Positions 33,508-45,234 of a stretch of 64,000 nucleotides of DNA are shown piece after piece. Made by a program: the position numbers and the translations under genes. Source of the stretch: Holtermannia corniformis (taxonomy: Eukaryota; Basidiomycota; Tremellomycetes; Holtermanniales); contig BCIJ01000007.1 in the NCBI GenBank assembly GCA_001599935.1, forward strand, positions 290,096-354,095, given 5' to 3'. The notes beneath the pieces are model-generated. The model searched no databases, was not told where the DNA came from, and was given only the letters and a program-made list of their open reading frames with translations. Every line of letters begins with the position of its first letter. The stretch's first letter is position 1.

Positions 33508-34023
33508 TGTGTGCGAGGTTGGCAAGAGCAGTAGCAAAGTTGGGAGAAGACAAAGTCTGCAGCTCGAGCATGCTGTCCTTATATAGGCTCGTCTGTGCTG
33601 ATGCTGTCCTCGTCTCGCTTTCTACGTGCTCTGAGCGTGTGTGAGTGAGCTGTGAGTGTGCCGAGCGTGTATGCCAGCCTGTATATCTCCAGAGGGATGC
33701 ATACCATGCTCGTCCATGAACCATCGAGACTAGAGGATGCCCACATGGTGTCAGTGCGGTGCTCGCTCGTTCTCACTGTCCTCGTTGACAATCACCCGAG
33801 CGAACGACGGCGACTACATACATAGGCTGCAGCAGCACACCCCTGCACGCACACCGCACACTGCACACGGCCCGCCGCCGTCGACGCCAAGACCAGGACG
33901 AGCACGCCCCGCCGCGTTCCCAACACGGACGTCGCCTCCTTTGTCGGTTCCAACCCCGTCGTTGATCTCACTACCGTCCATCCTCGCTCAGTGCGCGAGT
34001 GGTGAGCGCTGCCCACTCGCGAC
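33508..34023. other. Divergent intergenic region, possible 5' exon of the 34024 gene
   Basis: 516 bp between the CNS1 start (minus) and the next plus-strand start. A plus frame near 33950-34005 reads VPTPSLISLPSILAQCASG, which looks like a signal peptide and could be a leader exon of the downstream membrane protein, but I could not join it cleanly. Confidence 0.35.
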
Positions 34024-35457
34024 ATGGCGAGCGCAACCGCGGGCCCGTCTGATCTCGCGTCGCCCTACTATGCGACCGCGACGCGACCAGGACCAGCACC
34101 GACCTCGCCGCCAGCACGCTCAGACCGACCCGTCATGATCAAGCGCCAGGGCACGGGCGCAGACGCTGGCATGGTGTTTGACGGGTACGTAGGTCCACTC
34201 TGCCAACCCCTAGCTGACAGGCAGCTATCCACAATGCACAAACATTGGCAACACGGCCATGTCGTGTTTCCCCCAGTCCAACACGACTCGTGAGTCTGGC
34301 CGCGCCCGAGCAAAGCTGACCGACAGTCGTCCAAGGCTCATGGAGCAAATTCATCTGGAATCCAAACTGGCCCGATTTCGTAGAGGCGACCAGAGTCGAC
34401 GTCTACTTGTTCAACGCCGGGTCAGAAGTCGTGTGCGTGCGTCGGACGCGCAGAGGGCCGTGCGCTGACGTTGGACAGAGCAAAGAACTGGACATCGGTT
34501 GAGAACACGCAGGGCCAGGTCCCGATCGAGCCCGGCGACGAGTGGTGGGCTAGCATCCCGTCGGCTCAGCGGCTCGAGCTAGGGCAGAATGCGAGTCACC
34601 CGTACTTTTTCGTCGTTGTCCCGGCCGGTCAGACACTGTCGGGCGGCGAGAGCCACCAGGCGACGTTTGCTGCCATCCGTGAGTGTCTAGGTTGGCGGAA
34701 AGCTTGGCTGACAGTGTAGAAACATCGCCGCCCTCATCGGTGCTAGCATCCATGACGAGCGCATCGTTCGCCTCGGCTTCACTCAGTGCTGCCCGTGCCG
34801 CCTCACTCTCATCCTCCTCGGCCGCAGCAGCGAGCTCGACCCGGCCACCCTCACTGCAAGGCGAGCAAGCGTCCTCTGGCGGTGGCTTCCCCAAATGGGC
34901 CATCGCAGTCATTGCCGTCCTCGGCGCCTTTCTCCTCCTCGCCTTCATCCTCCTCATCTTCTTCTTCCGCCGGCGGCACCGCGAACGGCGCAGGCGAGCA
35001 GAGTATGCATCCCAGCACTCGACCTCACCCGACATGAACAAGGATCCAATCGAGGCTTCACCCGGTACCGCCCCGCTCATGGGTGAACGACGACCGAGCT
35101 CGACCGTGCGCTCGAGCACGGCTTCGCCCTCGCCTGCCGGTCTGGCCGCCACGCGCAGTCGATCACGAGACGAGGACGGACCGTTTTCAGCACCAGAAGC
35201 GGCAGCGCTAGCCGATGCGTTCAGGCAGGCGATGCGCAAGCCCGATTTCAAAGAGTAAGTGCGCTCGCACCGTGCGCTCACGGGCTGACCAACATCCTCT
35301 CAGACTGCCCGAGGAGAACTCGTCGCCCGACGAAGGGCCAACACCACACCACGGTGTTCCCGCTGCCATGCTCGAGGAGTCCCTCCGGTCCGAAACAGCA
35401 GGCAGCATCCGCACCGTCGACGATCGTAAAGGTTACAAGGTGCATTCGGGCGAGTAA
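34024..35457 (+). CDS. Single-pass membrane protein with extracellular domain and Ser/Ala-rich stalk
   Basis: Five or more exons; ATG 34024, last exon ends KGYKVHSGE, TAA 35455-35457. After a Pro/Thr-rich start, RSDRPVMIKRQGTGADAGMV contains a KR site that might be Kex2-cleaved. The ectodomain has YPQCTNIGNTAMSCFPQSNT, GSWSKFIWNPNWPDF, VDVYLFNAGSEVVAKNWTSV and a PYFFVVVPAGQTLSGGES block, with four Cys and several Asn-linked sites. A Ser/Ala stalk leads to one transmembrane helix, WAIAVIAVLGAFLLLAFILL, followed by RRRHRERRRR and a long disordered cytosolic tail. The layout resembles fungal cell-wall sensors or carbohydrate-binding receptors, but I recognise no named family. The start may be incomplete because no signal peptide is seen at 34024. 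Confidence 0.65.
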
Positions 35458-35531
35458 TGGACAGTGATTCGTCGGGGTTTCAGCACGGGGCGAGATCTAA
35501 TATTCATGTTGTTTATATGCGCGGTGCCATG

Positions 35532-36411
35532 CTAGACGTTGTCGATTGGCTTTGGCGTTGAGCGGAGTCCAGCGAGCGTCTTGGCGAGCTCGGCGCTTTT
35601 GCTGTGCGTATGAGTGTGAGTCACCATGGGGAGGTTCACGACTGGACGTACGCTCTGAGAGCGAGTGTCTGGGCACGCCGTGTCTCGAGCTGCTTTTCCA
35701 GTATCATCTCGAGCGTCTCTTCAGCCTGGGCGTGTCAGGACCCATGTACGTGTACAGCCCGCACCGATCGATCCTACCTGAGCCTGACGCAGCTGATTGA
35801 CAGCCACCATCATGGTCGCCGCCAGATTCGACAGATGCTGGATATACTGCCGACCTGTCAGCTCGTCCACTGCGCGATCTACACACCTGATCGCCTTCAG
35901 TCGCGAACCCGAGCTGCTGTAGCTCGAACGGTGGGCGTGGAGTCTTGAGTAGGGCATCGATTAGGAGGAGGTGCGTGTGCAGGTAGGATCTCAGTAGTGT
36001 TGGGAGAGAGTCTTGTGGTGTGTCTGTACGCTGCCGTGTCAGTGGTGCGAGGTGCGAGCTATAGGAAGAAGGGGCTCACGGGTGGGATCCCGGCTGAGTG
36101 GGGGTAGGCCGATTTCCTCGGCTGTTGGGATATGAGGTTCGAGCTAGGATATCAGTACAGTACACATGAGAGCGACTCACGGTATAGCGTTGACCGTAGC
36201 ACCCCCACGCTCCCTCTTCAGCGACCCAATCCGCTCTCGGCGGCGCCAGCTCGCGCACATCATCCCACTCGGCCGACTCGCGCTCTTTACCCTTCAACGA
36301 GCGATACTGGCTCAGCCGATCCACAGCCGCATTCGTATACTGTCTGTACAGCGCTGGAGGCGGCGGGAACACGGTGTTGGACAGCGGGAGGGTGGAAGAT
36401 TCGGCGTCCAT
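35532..36411 (-). CDS. MED7: Mediator complex subunit 7
   Basis: Middle-module subunit of Mediator, paired with Med21. Starts MDAESSTLPLSNTVFPPPPA (ATG 36409-36411), with the diagnostic VFPPPPALYRQYT motif. Spliced exons add LRSYLHTHLLLIDALLKTP, YIQHLSNLAATMMVAVNQLR and the coiled-coil AEETLEMILEKQLETRRAQT. The last exon, reached through an intron after LRA, encodes KSAELAKTLAGLRSTPKPID and NV with TAG at 35532-35534. Total about 210 residues, typical for fungal Med7. Confidence 0.87.
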
Positions 36412-36905
36412 GGTCGTTGATGAGCTCGGCTTGGACTCGGTTCACGTGGAGGTGATTGCTCGCAACGATGCATGCTACAACTCTGGCTCGACTAGACACT
36501 ACTGTACTCGTCTCGCTCGCATAGCACCGATCGTCTTGAGCGCTGCCTGTCTTGAGGAGGCAGAGGGAGGTACTGCCGAAGCAGGGGAGAGGCGGGTTGA
36601 AGGATGATGAGGGGTTTTGTTTTGTTTGGACCAAACCCACCCTGACGGGCAAGCTCGGCTGGGATAATGGGAGCACGATGTACTAATCGCACGACCATCA
36701 AATTCTCTCAGAGCCATCAATATGACTCCGGATACCCGCAGCCGCCATTCTAGACGACCACGCAGTTCTTGTCATGCGCGACTAAGCGCACGGACGTTCG
36801 TACCCCCTTCGCGAGGGTCACCTCGCTTCACGCAGAGATCTTGACAGCCTGTCGACTAACGACAGACCCGTTCACGACGCGTACACGGACGCACCGCCCA
36901 GCCTC
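36412..36905. other. Intergenic spacer with no recognised gene
   Basis: About 490 bp between the MED7 start and the small 36906-37324 gene, both on the minus strand. Only short frames without conserved features are seen. Confidence 0.45.
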
Positions 36906-37324
36906 TCAACTGGGATTTCCCTGACTAAATGGGGGGAATCAGCACGGCCCTCCGTCAACACAGCAGTACTCACGACGTGCTTCCCACGCCCCAGTCGCGC
37001 CACCACTCGGGGCAGCCGGTCTTCACGCTATCTTTCAAGCCAAGACCCGTCGCTGTACATCGTGTCAGCTTGAGCTCGACGCCTGTGCGCACAGGCCTGT
37101 AGAACAAAACGTACCGATTCCTCTCGCGACCCTCCACTCACCGCACCCATGACAGGGACTCGCGGCTCGTGTACGACCCGGCCGTACGGTGACCGGGAAG
37201 GACCTGACGGCGGCGAAAAGTAGGAAGGTGGATGGACGAGGTCAAGCAGGGCGGGACGCGCGGCGGGCGAGTGTGCGGCGGCGGCAATACGGCGTTTGCT
37301 CAACCCCACAGTGGCACTTGACAT
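36906..37324 (-). CDS. Small uncharacterised protein (splicing uncertain)
   Basis: ATG 37322-37324 opens MSSATVGLSKRRIAAAAHSP, followed by a Pro/Ser-rich stretch with PPSYFSPPSGPSRSPYG. A second exon, clearly bounded by GATGTACAG and GTGAGT, reads TGLGLKDSVKTGCPEWWRDW and GVGST, and a third gives SQGNPS then TGA 36906-36908. The exon 2-3 junction is in frame, but the exon 1-2 junction only keeps frame with an early donor (after FSPPS), so the middle of exon 1 may be intronic. The GLGLKDS...CPEWW segment looks like a conserved short motif. Function unknown. Confidence 0.4.
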
Positions 37325-37745
37325 GGATGCATCGCTAGACTACAGACCAGCGTGCCGGTTGGAGAGAGACGGGCCCGTCAGACGGGTGATCAGGGAAACA
37401 TCGAGGTGGCTATAGCCTGTTGACTCGAGTTTGCCCACCTTTGTTCGCAAAATGACACACTCGTTACGCAAAGCGCCGTCATGCAGTTGATCCGTACGGG
37501 CCGTAGATGACACGATGGGCAGCAAGCGAAAAGATGATCATTCTGTGTTGAAGCGTTGTCATTCTGCGAGAGTGTAGACTTGGTGAGGTTGGGACCCCCA
37601 AGGCCAACTTGGACGAAAGCAAGGACATGTCCGTACCATCTTGTCGGGATCCCGATGCACGTCCGATCTCAATCATCCCTCATTTAGTTGGTTGGGCACG
37701 TCGTGTGCGGCGATACCCACTGCTTGCGTGTTGCGACTGCGGAGG
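37325..37745. other. Divergent intergenic region upstream of the ERI1-like gene
   Basis: About 420 bp. A plus frame runs open from 37641 into the ERI1-like CDS but without an ATG. Otherwise nothing recognised. Confidence 0.4.
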
Positions 37746-38924
37746 ATGCAAGAGGTCGAAGCGAGGCTCGGCGCCGTCACACTGCACGAGCCCGCCAGAG
37801 TCGGTGCGAAACCATCCAAGGCGACTACGGTAGAGCAAATGAGGATCGCCTTGGCAGCCTTGGGCGCAGATATCAAGGGCAAGAAGGAGACGCTTTACAA
37901 GTGAGCTCATTGTGCCTTCTCAAACGAGGTTAACGCCTCAGACGGTGGATCACGGCGTACAAGCGCGAGGCGGCCGTCGAAGATGCCAAGCCGACGCGAG
38001 TGTCACAGCCCAAACAGCGGATCAACTACTTTCTCTGCTTTGACGTCGAGGCAACGTGTTGTCCCGGCGTCGACTTTAAATACCCAAACGAGATTATAGT
38101 GGGTTAGGTGGAAAGCTGAGCCTGCTGAGCGCAGCAGGAATTCCCTGTGGTCCTTTTGCACTGGGTCGAGGATGGGCCCGAGTTGCCAACGCCCGGCCGA
38201 CGACGGCTGAGGACAAAGGCCACGTTCCAACGCTATGTCAAACCGACATGGCGACCCGAGCTCAGCGAGTTTTGTACCGCTTTGACGGGGATCACGCAGC
38301 ACACGGTCGACAGGTCCAAGACGTTTCCAGAGATCCTGGTCGAGTTTGAGGCGTGGCTACGGAAACTCGACTTGCTCTCCGACGGCGAGAACCTGCGCGA
38401 GGACGCAATCTGGGTCACCGATGGGGCATGTCCCGTCTCCCTCTGCTACCTGACGCTAACACCCGCAGCGATGGGATCTAAGCGACTTTATGATCAAACA
38501 ACTCTTCATCACCCCGCTTGCGACCTATCCTCCCTACCTACGCGCACCCATCTTGAACATCAAGCATGGCGTTCGCGACGTATTGGAGGATATCGCGAAT
38601 CACTCGACAACACCGCTGCATACGCGGAAACGACGGAGGGGGAGAGAACAGCCGCCCAAAGGGTTGACGCTGAAAGAGCAGTTGATCAAGCTGGATTTGG
38701 GAGAGTTTCAGGGCCGTCAGCATTCTGGGATTGATGTGGGTCGCTTGCAGTGAATGGCACGGCTAAGATCGCAGGACGCGAGTAATATCGCGCGCGTGGT
38801 GGCGGCGTTGGCGGACATGGATGTCCAATTGGAACCAAACTATTCAGTGCCGCCAATCTCGAGCAAGCACTTGTTCGACTGGATGGGCGAGAACGGCGAG
38901 GTCGTGTATGATCGACCGGGATAA
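37746..38924 (+). CDS. ERI1-like 3'-5' exoribonuclease (SAP + DEDDh exonuclease)
   Basis: ATG 37746 starts MQEVEARLGAVTLHEPARVG. Residues about 30-70 form a SAP-like motif (TTVEQMRIALAALGADIKGK, KKETLYKRWITAYKRE). The exonuclease domain has Exo I INYFLCFDVEATC (D.E), the ITQHTVDRSKTFPEILVEF block, Exo II in WVTDGRWDLSDFMIKQ, and Exo III LGEFQGRQHSGIDDASNIAR with the His and Asp of DEDDh enzymes. The end is MGENGEVVYDRPG, TAA 38922-38924. Members trim 5.8S rRNA 3' ends and histone stem-loop or small RNAs. Introns interrupt after LYK, EII, TDG and GID. It ends 19 bp from the convergent PFA4 stop. Confidence 0.85.
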
Positions 38925-38943
38925 TACATATGTATCACTAGCA

Positions 38944-40852
38944 TCACTCGTCATCCGACTCGTCATCCCATCGACCGTCACCGCTTGGCACAGCTGCGTC
39001 GTACACGTTATACCGCCCGTCTCGCTCCCATGGTCTTCTCGACTCTGACATTTCTACGTTGAGGAGTGGATCGTTCCATGGGCTCACGCTCGGCCGGACC
39101 TCCCACCCTTCACTGCCCTGTCGGACGCGTTCGGGTTCATCATAGTCGGACAAGTATGGTTCAGGCGACGAGCTGGTGGTATGGCTCGTTTCGCTCCCTC
39201 GCCGGCGGAATCGCGACAGAGGGTTCAGCGAATCATCGCCGTCCGCTTCGCGCTCATCGCCGCTCGAGTGATTGGATCGGGTCGTATACTTGCTGCGAGG
39301 TCGGAGCGAGGGGTTCAGTCCATCATTGCCATATGTGAAAGCCGAGCCAACCGGTCGCACGGGAGTCGGAAGATGGGTAGGATCCCGCGGCGGCCAGTTG
39401 AACTGTGCATCCGCGTCGTCACCTACGCGCCGTCAGTCGAGATCTGAGACGTCACCGAGTGTGCTGCGCGAGAGAAGCAACTCACTAGACCAGATCGTCC
39501 AGAAGACCGTCGCCACTTCGCCTGCGCGCCAATCGCAGCCGCTCACCGACCTCGCGTAGTGCGCTTTCGGCATCTCGTGATCGCGGCTCGTCTTGGCGCG
39601 CAGCCGAGACGTGGCCGGCCCAGTCGGTCGTCGACTCACCTGCTGCCTCTGCATTGACGGGGAATGACAGACCGTCACCGTGCAATGGCTTGGGTACGAG
39701 CCATAGGAGCGGGTTGGGTCCAAGCACCGATTGGAGGTTTTTGTACACCCCAAGGTGCTGATTGTCAGCTCGGCCGTATGGAGGCAAACTCACGTATGGA
39801 TACTTGACCTCTGCAATCTTGCCACGCCGGACGAGCGTCGCCACCTTGTCCTTTTCCCAGCCTTCAATCGTGGTCGAGTTGCCCGAAGCAAGGTACAGGT
39901 GGTAGACGGAGAAGCAGCCGACGGCGAGCCACACTGGCACGCACGCGGCAAAGTTGAAGATCATGAACAGAACGTCGGTAAGAGTCGGTTCCGTCTGCTC
40001 GTCAGCGGCGTCGATGTCATGAAGACTCACCGCTGTGATCTGGCTGAACTCAAAGATCCGAGAAGCAAGAATCGCAAGGTGATACGACGTTGCGAGGTCA
40101 ACGGCGATGAGGAAGCGGAGAAAGTGGCCCTGGTTGTGATAGCCGACGCCTATGGGTCAGCGAGGTTGATGCGGCCGAAGCTCACAGTTGGCGATCCAGG
40201 GGCAATGGTCTGCAGGTCAGCGCGGCCGCTTGCATACATATGACTTACGATCGAGCTGAGGACGTCAGCAGAGTCAGTAAAGTACAAGAATCACCTTGAG
40301 CTGCGGGTGTCAGCTCAATCGTACCGGAGCTATACACCCACCACACAGGTGCGACACTGCCTACAGTGATGCGCTACGCTGTCAGTACGGCCTGTGGTGG
40401 TAAAGCACCCACCCCTCGGCGGCTTGTACGCCTCGCACGTCTTGCAATAACGCGGCCCGTGCGTGCCCTTCTTGACCTCCATGCCTTCCGGGCTTGACAG
40501 GTTTGGTCGCTGTAGGTCAGTGACCATTCCATCGTTCCATCCATCTACCTACCCATCCCGGCGGCACAGCTCCCGGCGGTGTCTTGACGCACAGACGGTA
40601 ATTGTAAAACACGAGGAAGATGAGGCAACTGCCGGTCAGCTTACCCACGGCACATGATATACCCACTTGAACGGCACGAGTAGCTTGAGTAGATCCACAC
40701 TGAGCTCGCGGCCGTACCAAGGCCAGACGATGAAGATTTGCTCCGAGAACGAGATGAACGAGATCAAGGCCAGTGTAAAGGAGACCCTGTTCGTCAGCGA
40801 CGCAATACGCCCGCGAGACTCACCAGATCCTGTTGACGACCGCATTGGACAT
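38944..40852 (-). CDS. PFA4: Palmitoyltransferase Pfa4 (DHHC protein)
   Basis: DHHC-type S-acyltransferase of the ER; in yeast and Cryptococcus Pfa4 palmitoylates chitin synthase Chs3. Starts [10 protein letters not shown] (ATG 40850-40852), then after an intron [20 protein letters not shown] and [19 protein letters not shown], closely matching Cryptococcus Pfa4. The cytosolic loop has [20 protein letters not shown] and the DHHC cysteine-rich domain ([10 protein letters not shown], then the D-H-H-C block across an intron). Later helices include [20 protein letters not shown], then the TTxE-like [20 protein letters not shown] and [20 protein letters not shown]. The C-terminal tail is acidic and Ser-rich and ends DDESDDE, TGA 38944-38946. 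Divergent from the TatD gene (237-bp gap). Confidence 0.92.
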
Positions 40853-41089
40853 CTCTGGCACCGATCTTGGCACTGTTCGCGCCTGATCCGGTGGGAGAAG
40901 AGCGTGGTGGTCGACGTCGAGAGCGGTGCACAGCTGCGACGTTTCAGGTTTGGATGCGCGTCACTCACATGAAACACGCGCACGTTGACTTTTGTGAAGC
41001 TTGCAGTCGACCGTCTGCCCATCGCCATCGACAAAGTGCTGTCTAGACTACTCAGCCGCTCGTCAGTAGCCGCACGCTCGCTCGTCACG

Positions 41090-42302
41090 ATGGCGTCGAG
41101 CTCGCGTCTGCGTTTCGCAGGTCCGCACTCTTGCCCTGGCAGCGCCGAGCTGACAGTGTAGATATCGCGGTCAACCTGACGGACCCAATGTACTCGGGCA
41201 CATACCACGGCAAGGAGAAGCACCCTTGTGAGCCGCTTTCCCACTAGAGAGCCACGCTGAGCTGCAGCCGACCTCGAGGCCGTGCTTGAGCGCGCAAAGG
41301 GCCGCGGCGTCGACAAGATACTGATCACTGGGACTTCTCTGCAAGAGACGCGTGATGCTCTGGCCCTGTCGCATCGCTACGACCTGCATTGTACTGCTGG
41401 CGTACACCCATCGTCTACGGGAGAGCTAGAGGAATATCCAGCCGGCGCAGAACGTTACCTTGCCGAGCTGATAGAGGTGATTGAAGAGGATCAACGAGGA
41501 GCCAAGCGCATGAAGGCGATCGGCGAGATTGGTCTAGGTGGGTGCGCTCTGTTCATATACCGACTGACGAGCCAGATTACGACCGGCTCAACTACTCGCC
41601 GGCCGAAACACAGCTGAGATATCTCCCGACCCTCCTTGGCCTCAGCCAGCGCTTCGACCTACCCATGTTCCTACACTCGCGCCATCCCGACGCCCACAGA
41701 GACATGGTCAAGGCGCTGACCGAGCTCGGGTGGGGTAAAGCTAAAGGCGTGGCGTATGGTAAAGGAGCCGTCATTCACAGCTTTACCGGCACGACCGAGG
41801 AGATGCGTGAATGGGTGGGTTGGGAGTTTGTCTTGTGAGCCAGACTGACGGACAGATCGACTTTGGGATGTACATTGGCATCAACGGGTGCTCGCTCAAA
41901 ACTGAAGAGAACTTGGCAATGGTCAAGGAGGTCCCTCTGGATCGGCTGTTGTTAGAGACCGGTGAGTGCAATCGAAACAGGCATGACGTGGCTAAGAGTA
42001 CAGACGGCCCGTGGTGTACGCCCGTCACATCGCACGCTTCACATGTGCTCCTGCCACCGCCGGATCACCCTCTCGCGCTGTTCAAAAAGGTCAGCAAACC
42101 ACAATCCTTCAAGCCCGGGCAAGGCGTCAAAGGTCGAATGGAGCCTGCTGAGGTGAGTCCCCCCCGTCAGGTTCAAGCTGATCAGCAGGTCGGCGCAATC
42201 GCCTACATAGTCGCGAGCGTCAAAAATATCCCGATCGAAGACGTCGCAGCCGCCGCATGGGCCAACACGCTCCGCCTGTTCTACCCAGACGAGGCATTAT
42301 AG
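41090..42302 (+). CDS. TatD-family deoxyribonuclease
   Basis: Metal-dependent DNase/3'-5' exonuclease of the TATDN1 type. Starts [10 protein letters not shown] (ATG 41090), intron, then [20 protein letters not shown], the eukaryotic TatD opening. Metal ligands are visible in order: [18 protein letters not shown] (Glu), [16 protein letters not shown] (His), [13 protein letters not shown] (His) and [16 protein letters not shown] (Asp). [20 protein letters not shown] lies between. The C-terminus [24 protein letters not shown] helix is normal; stop TAG 42300-42302. Five introns. It ends 14 bp from the stop of the convergent 42317 gene. Confidence 0.88.
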
Positions 42303-42316
42303 AATGCATGCGATCC

Positions 42317-44960
42317 CTACGCCTTTGCTTTCCGCCGCGGCGGCTCTTCGAGCACAAACGAGGCCATGCTGCTTGCAAGCGACATGGAATTTGGCAGTGC
42401 GCTTGCCGGTTGATCATCAATTTCAGGTACGGGTTTCCGCCGGACTGAACGGGGCGAGGTCGGAGAATTTGGTGACTGCCCCACGGGCGACTTGAGCGAG
42501 TGCATCGACGTGCTCTCGGCGACGGCTGGTGGTGTCCCGGGCCGCGGGGGGTCCAACCCTGTCCCTTTGTGCACGACGATTGGGGACGAGATGGAGCGCG
42601 ATTCCGAGAACCGAGGTGATTTCGAGCTCTTGCTGCCTCGGCGCTCGCTCCTTTCCGGAGAACTTGGCTCGCGGTGCTTCTTGCCTCCAAACCCATTCAG
42701 GATCCGTCGCCCGAACCCGCCCTGTTTCGTCGGGAGCGACGCCGACGCCGACGCTTGTGCGTTTGCGTGCTGTACGGCGCCAAATTCATCGACCGAGGGC
42801 CGCGCATCGTCGGCGCTCGCACGGGTATCGGGCATGGCGAAGAGGCCGACGTCGGTCTGAGACGTTGGCATCTCGGGCGCAGCCTCCTTGCGCTGCCACA
42901 GCTTGTTCATCTTGCCTATGCTCATCTGACTCCGCAACCCCTTTAGACTGATCGAGTTTGAGCGCTCTCGTCGAGGCCGATCGTCTTCAGGTTGTGGCGA
43001 GTCGCGTTCCAACGCCTGCACAATCTCGGGCGATAGCGCAGGTTCTGTCGCGGCGAGAACGGTCAGGTCGGGCGATGGAGGTCGTGCCGGGCGTTGAGGT
43101 TTCCAACCTGATGGCGACTTTTGCGTTGGCACGGGCAGATCATACTCCATGCGCTGCATCGTTTCGGCCGAGATGGGCGTGGTGGTACCCTGCTGTGTGG
43201 CAAAGCTGCCTTCGAGAAGGGGCGAGCTGACCGTCGTGTGGGGTATTGCAGGCCACGCCGGCGCTTCAATTTGGTCCGTGTGGATGGCCGCGGGGGTTGC
43301 GGGTGATGATGGGGACCGGCCAAACGGGGAGGCGGGGGTATGCCGAGCATGCAGAGGTGATCGAGGGGGTTTACCGGGTCGAGATGATGCTGCCTCGGGC
43401 GCCAGTACGCGCGGCGAGGTCAAGCGCAGATCGCGGGGAGACAACGAGCGCAGCGCTGCCATGTCAGTAATGTCAGGGACAACTCGCCGACCTACCCTTT
43501 TCCAAGTCATCCAGTCTCTCACTCATGACGATCCCACTGGCGCGCTTGTCGACCTCGCCAACTCCCAGTGTATCCCCCTTGAGTCGGTTGAGCGCAATGG
43601 GGCTCGCAAGCATCCGCTCGTCTTGCACGAACGGTCGTCTCGGTGGCAGCTCCAGACCTGCTTGACCCTCTAGCATCCTCAGCACATCTTCCACGTCATC
43701 CGTCTGCTCGTCATAGTCGGGGAAACCACACATGCTCGCACTGGCCGACAGAACGCGGTCCGTGCCTATATCGGTGATGTCGAGGGCGCGCTTGTCTGTA
43801 AACGGGCTGTGGCGGGATGATCGAAGCGAGGCGAACTCGTCGGCTGCCGAAGGAAACACGTCGGACAGTGGATCTGCACTCTCGCCGTCGGATAGTGCGG
43901 CGTAGCCTTCGGCATCACGCTCGGCAAGGAAGCGCGGTCGGTCGTCCTGCAGCTTCTTCACCAGGGTCAAGTCTCGCCGGCCGATCTCTGCTCGTCGGCT
44001 ACCGCCTTTCTCCCGCCACGCCTCAAGCCAGCTGTCTGCCAGGTCGGCGTCGATATCGAATTCTAGCGTGGCAACGACCGGTGGGGCTGACAGAAGTGTC
44101 GGCGTCTCTGTCCTCGGCGCCTGGAGCGCATCAGCCAGCCTGCCGTCCCACGACAGCGGTGTTGGCGGGAACACTGTTTCCCTCGTCAACTTGACTCCCG
44201 GACTCGAGCGCGCACTCTCGAGCGAGTCGGTTCGTATTCGATCGGCAGCTGAAGCCGTTCGCAACACCCTCGGAGTCGACGGCAATGTAGCATAGCTTGT
44301 CCGCAGCTGAGGCTGAAAGAGCGCAAGCCACGTTTGCGGTGTGATTTGCGGACCGTCCTCCTCCTTCGCCTTGCCCTTGTCGTTCGCCATGTACACGACC
44401 AGACCGGTCGTACTTGGCAGTCCCCATTCACGCGCGATCAAGACTGTCATCATTCCGAGTGTCGGCTGAAGAGCAAGCAGCTTGCCGCGGCGCCATCGCT
44501 TGAGGCGTTTACGTCTCGCCGCTTCATCTTCCTCTGCCGCGGGGGGTAGTAGCAGCTCTGGTGGAAGGACAGTTACGAGATGATGAGATTGCGCTAGCGG
44601 CTGTGGAGTCGTTCCGCGTGAAAACGGCGAGCTGGACCGAGGTAATGGAGCCGACTTTGCACCAGCTGACAACTGCCGTCGGTGGCCAACCGGGAGTGAT
44701 GGCACGTTGATTCCAAGTGATTGCGCGATCCTGCCCAGCCGCTGTGGGTCGAGTGGCTGCTTTGGTGGAGGATAGTCCTTTCTCGCTAGCGGCTCGTCAT
44801 ACGTATAAGAGGTCGATGCTGACATGGAGGTCGATTCAGCTGTCAGCGTTGACGACGACGCGGTTGGCGAGGGCGATGGGCGCTGCACTGGCCGAGCGGG
44901 CCATGCCAGCAGTGGCGACGAGATGGTGGGCGCCGTCGAGCCGCCATGAGGGAGTGACAT
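42317..44960 (-). CDS. Large, mostly disordered protein of unknown function
   Basis: About 865 residues in two exons joined across an intron after RLDDLEK (donor GTAGGT, acceptor GGCAG). Start MSLPHGGSTAPTISSPLLAW (ATG 44958-44960). A modestly conserved-looking segment at about residues 90-230 contains LKRWRRGKLLALQPTLGMMT and VLIAREWGLPSTTGLVVYMA, including a possible compact fold. The rest is Ser/Pro/Arg-rich with many SP and RS sites, such as RSLSPRDLRLTSPRVL and SKSPRFSESRSISSPIVVHK, suggesting a phospho-regulated scaffold. The end is EEPPRRKAKA. No domain I can name. It overlaps no other gene and is head-to-head with ERV2. Confidence 0.7.
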
Positions 44961-45234
44961 GGTGACTGGCTAAAGTCAACGTCGCTCGGTACCAAAGGAC
45001 CGTCGTACCTGTGTCCGTGCTCAGCTCATCGACTCTGGCGACGCGTCCCGTTGGCCAACAGGGCTGTCAACGCGCGTATCCTGCCTGGCTTTGAGCGCTC
45101 GCGAGTGCTGCAGACTGCGCGACGACTGCGCAAACAAAACCGACGCGTTTGAGGATCCAGCTCAAACTGGCGCCATCCACGGATCGACACCAAGTCGCGT
45201 TTCAGCTTGAACATCCTTCGCAACGCCATTGTCC

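Noticed and set aside
43817..44431. Several ORFs over 75 residues antisense to the large 42317-44960 gene
   Set aside because: They are shadow frames of GC-rich coding DNA with Arg/Ser-rich, low-information sequence.
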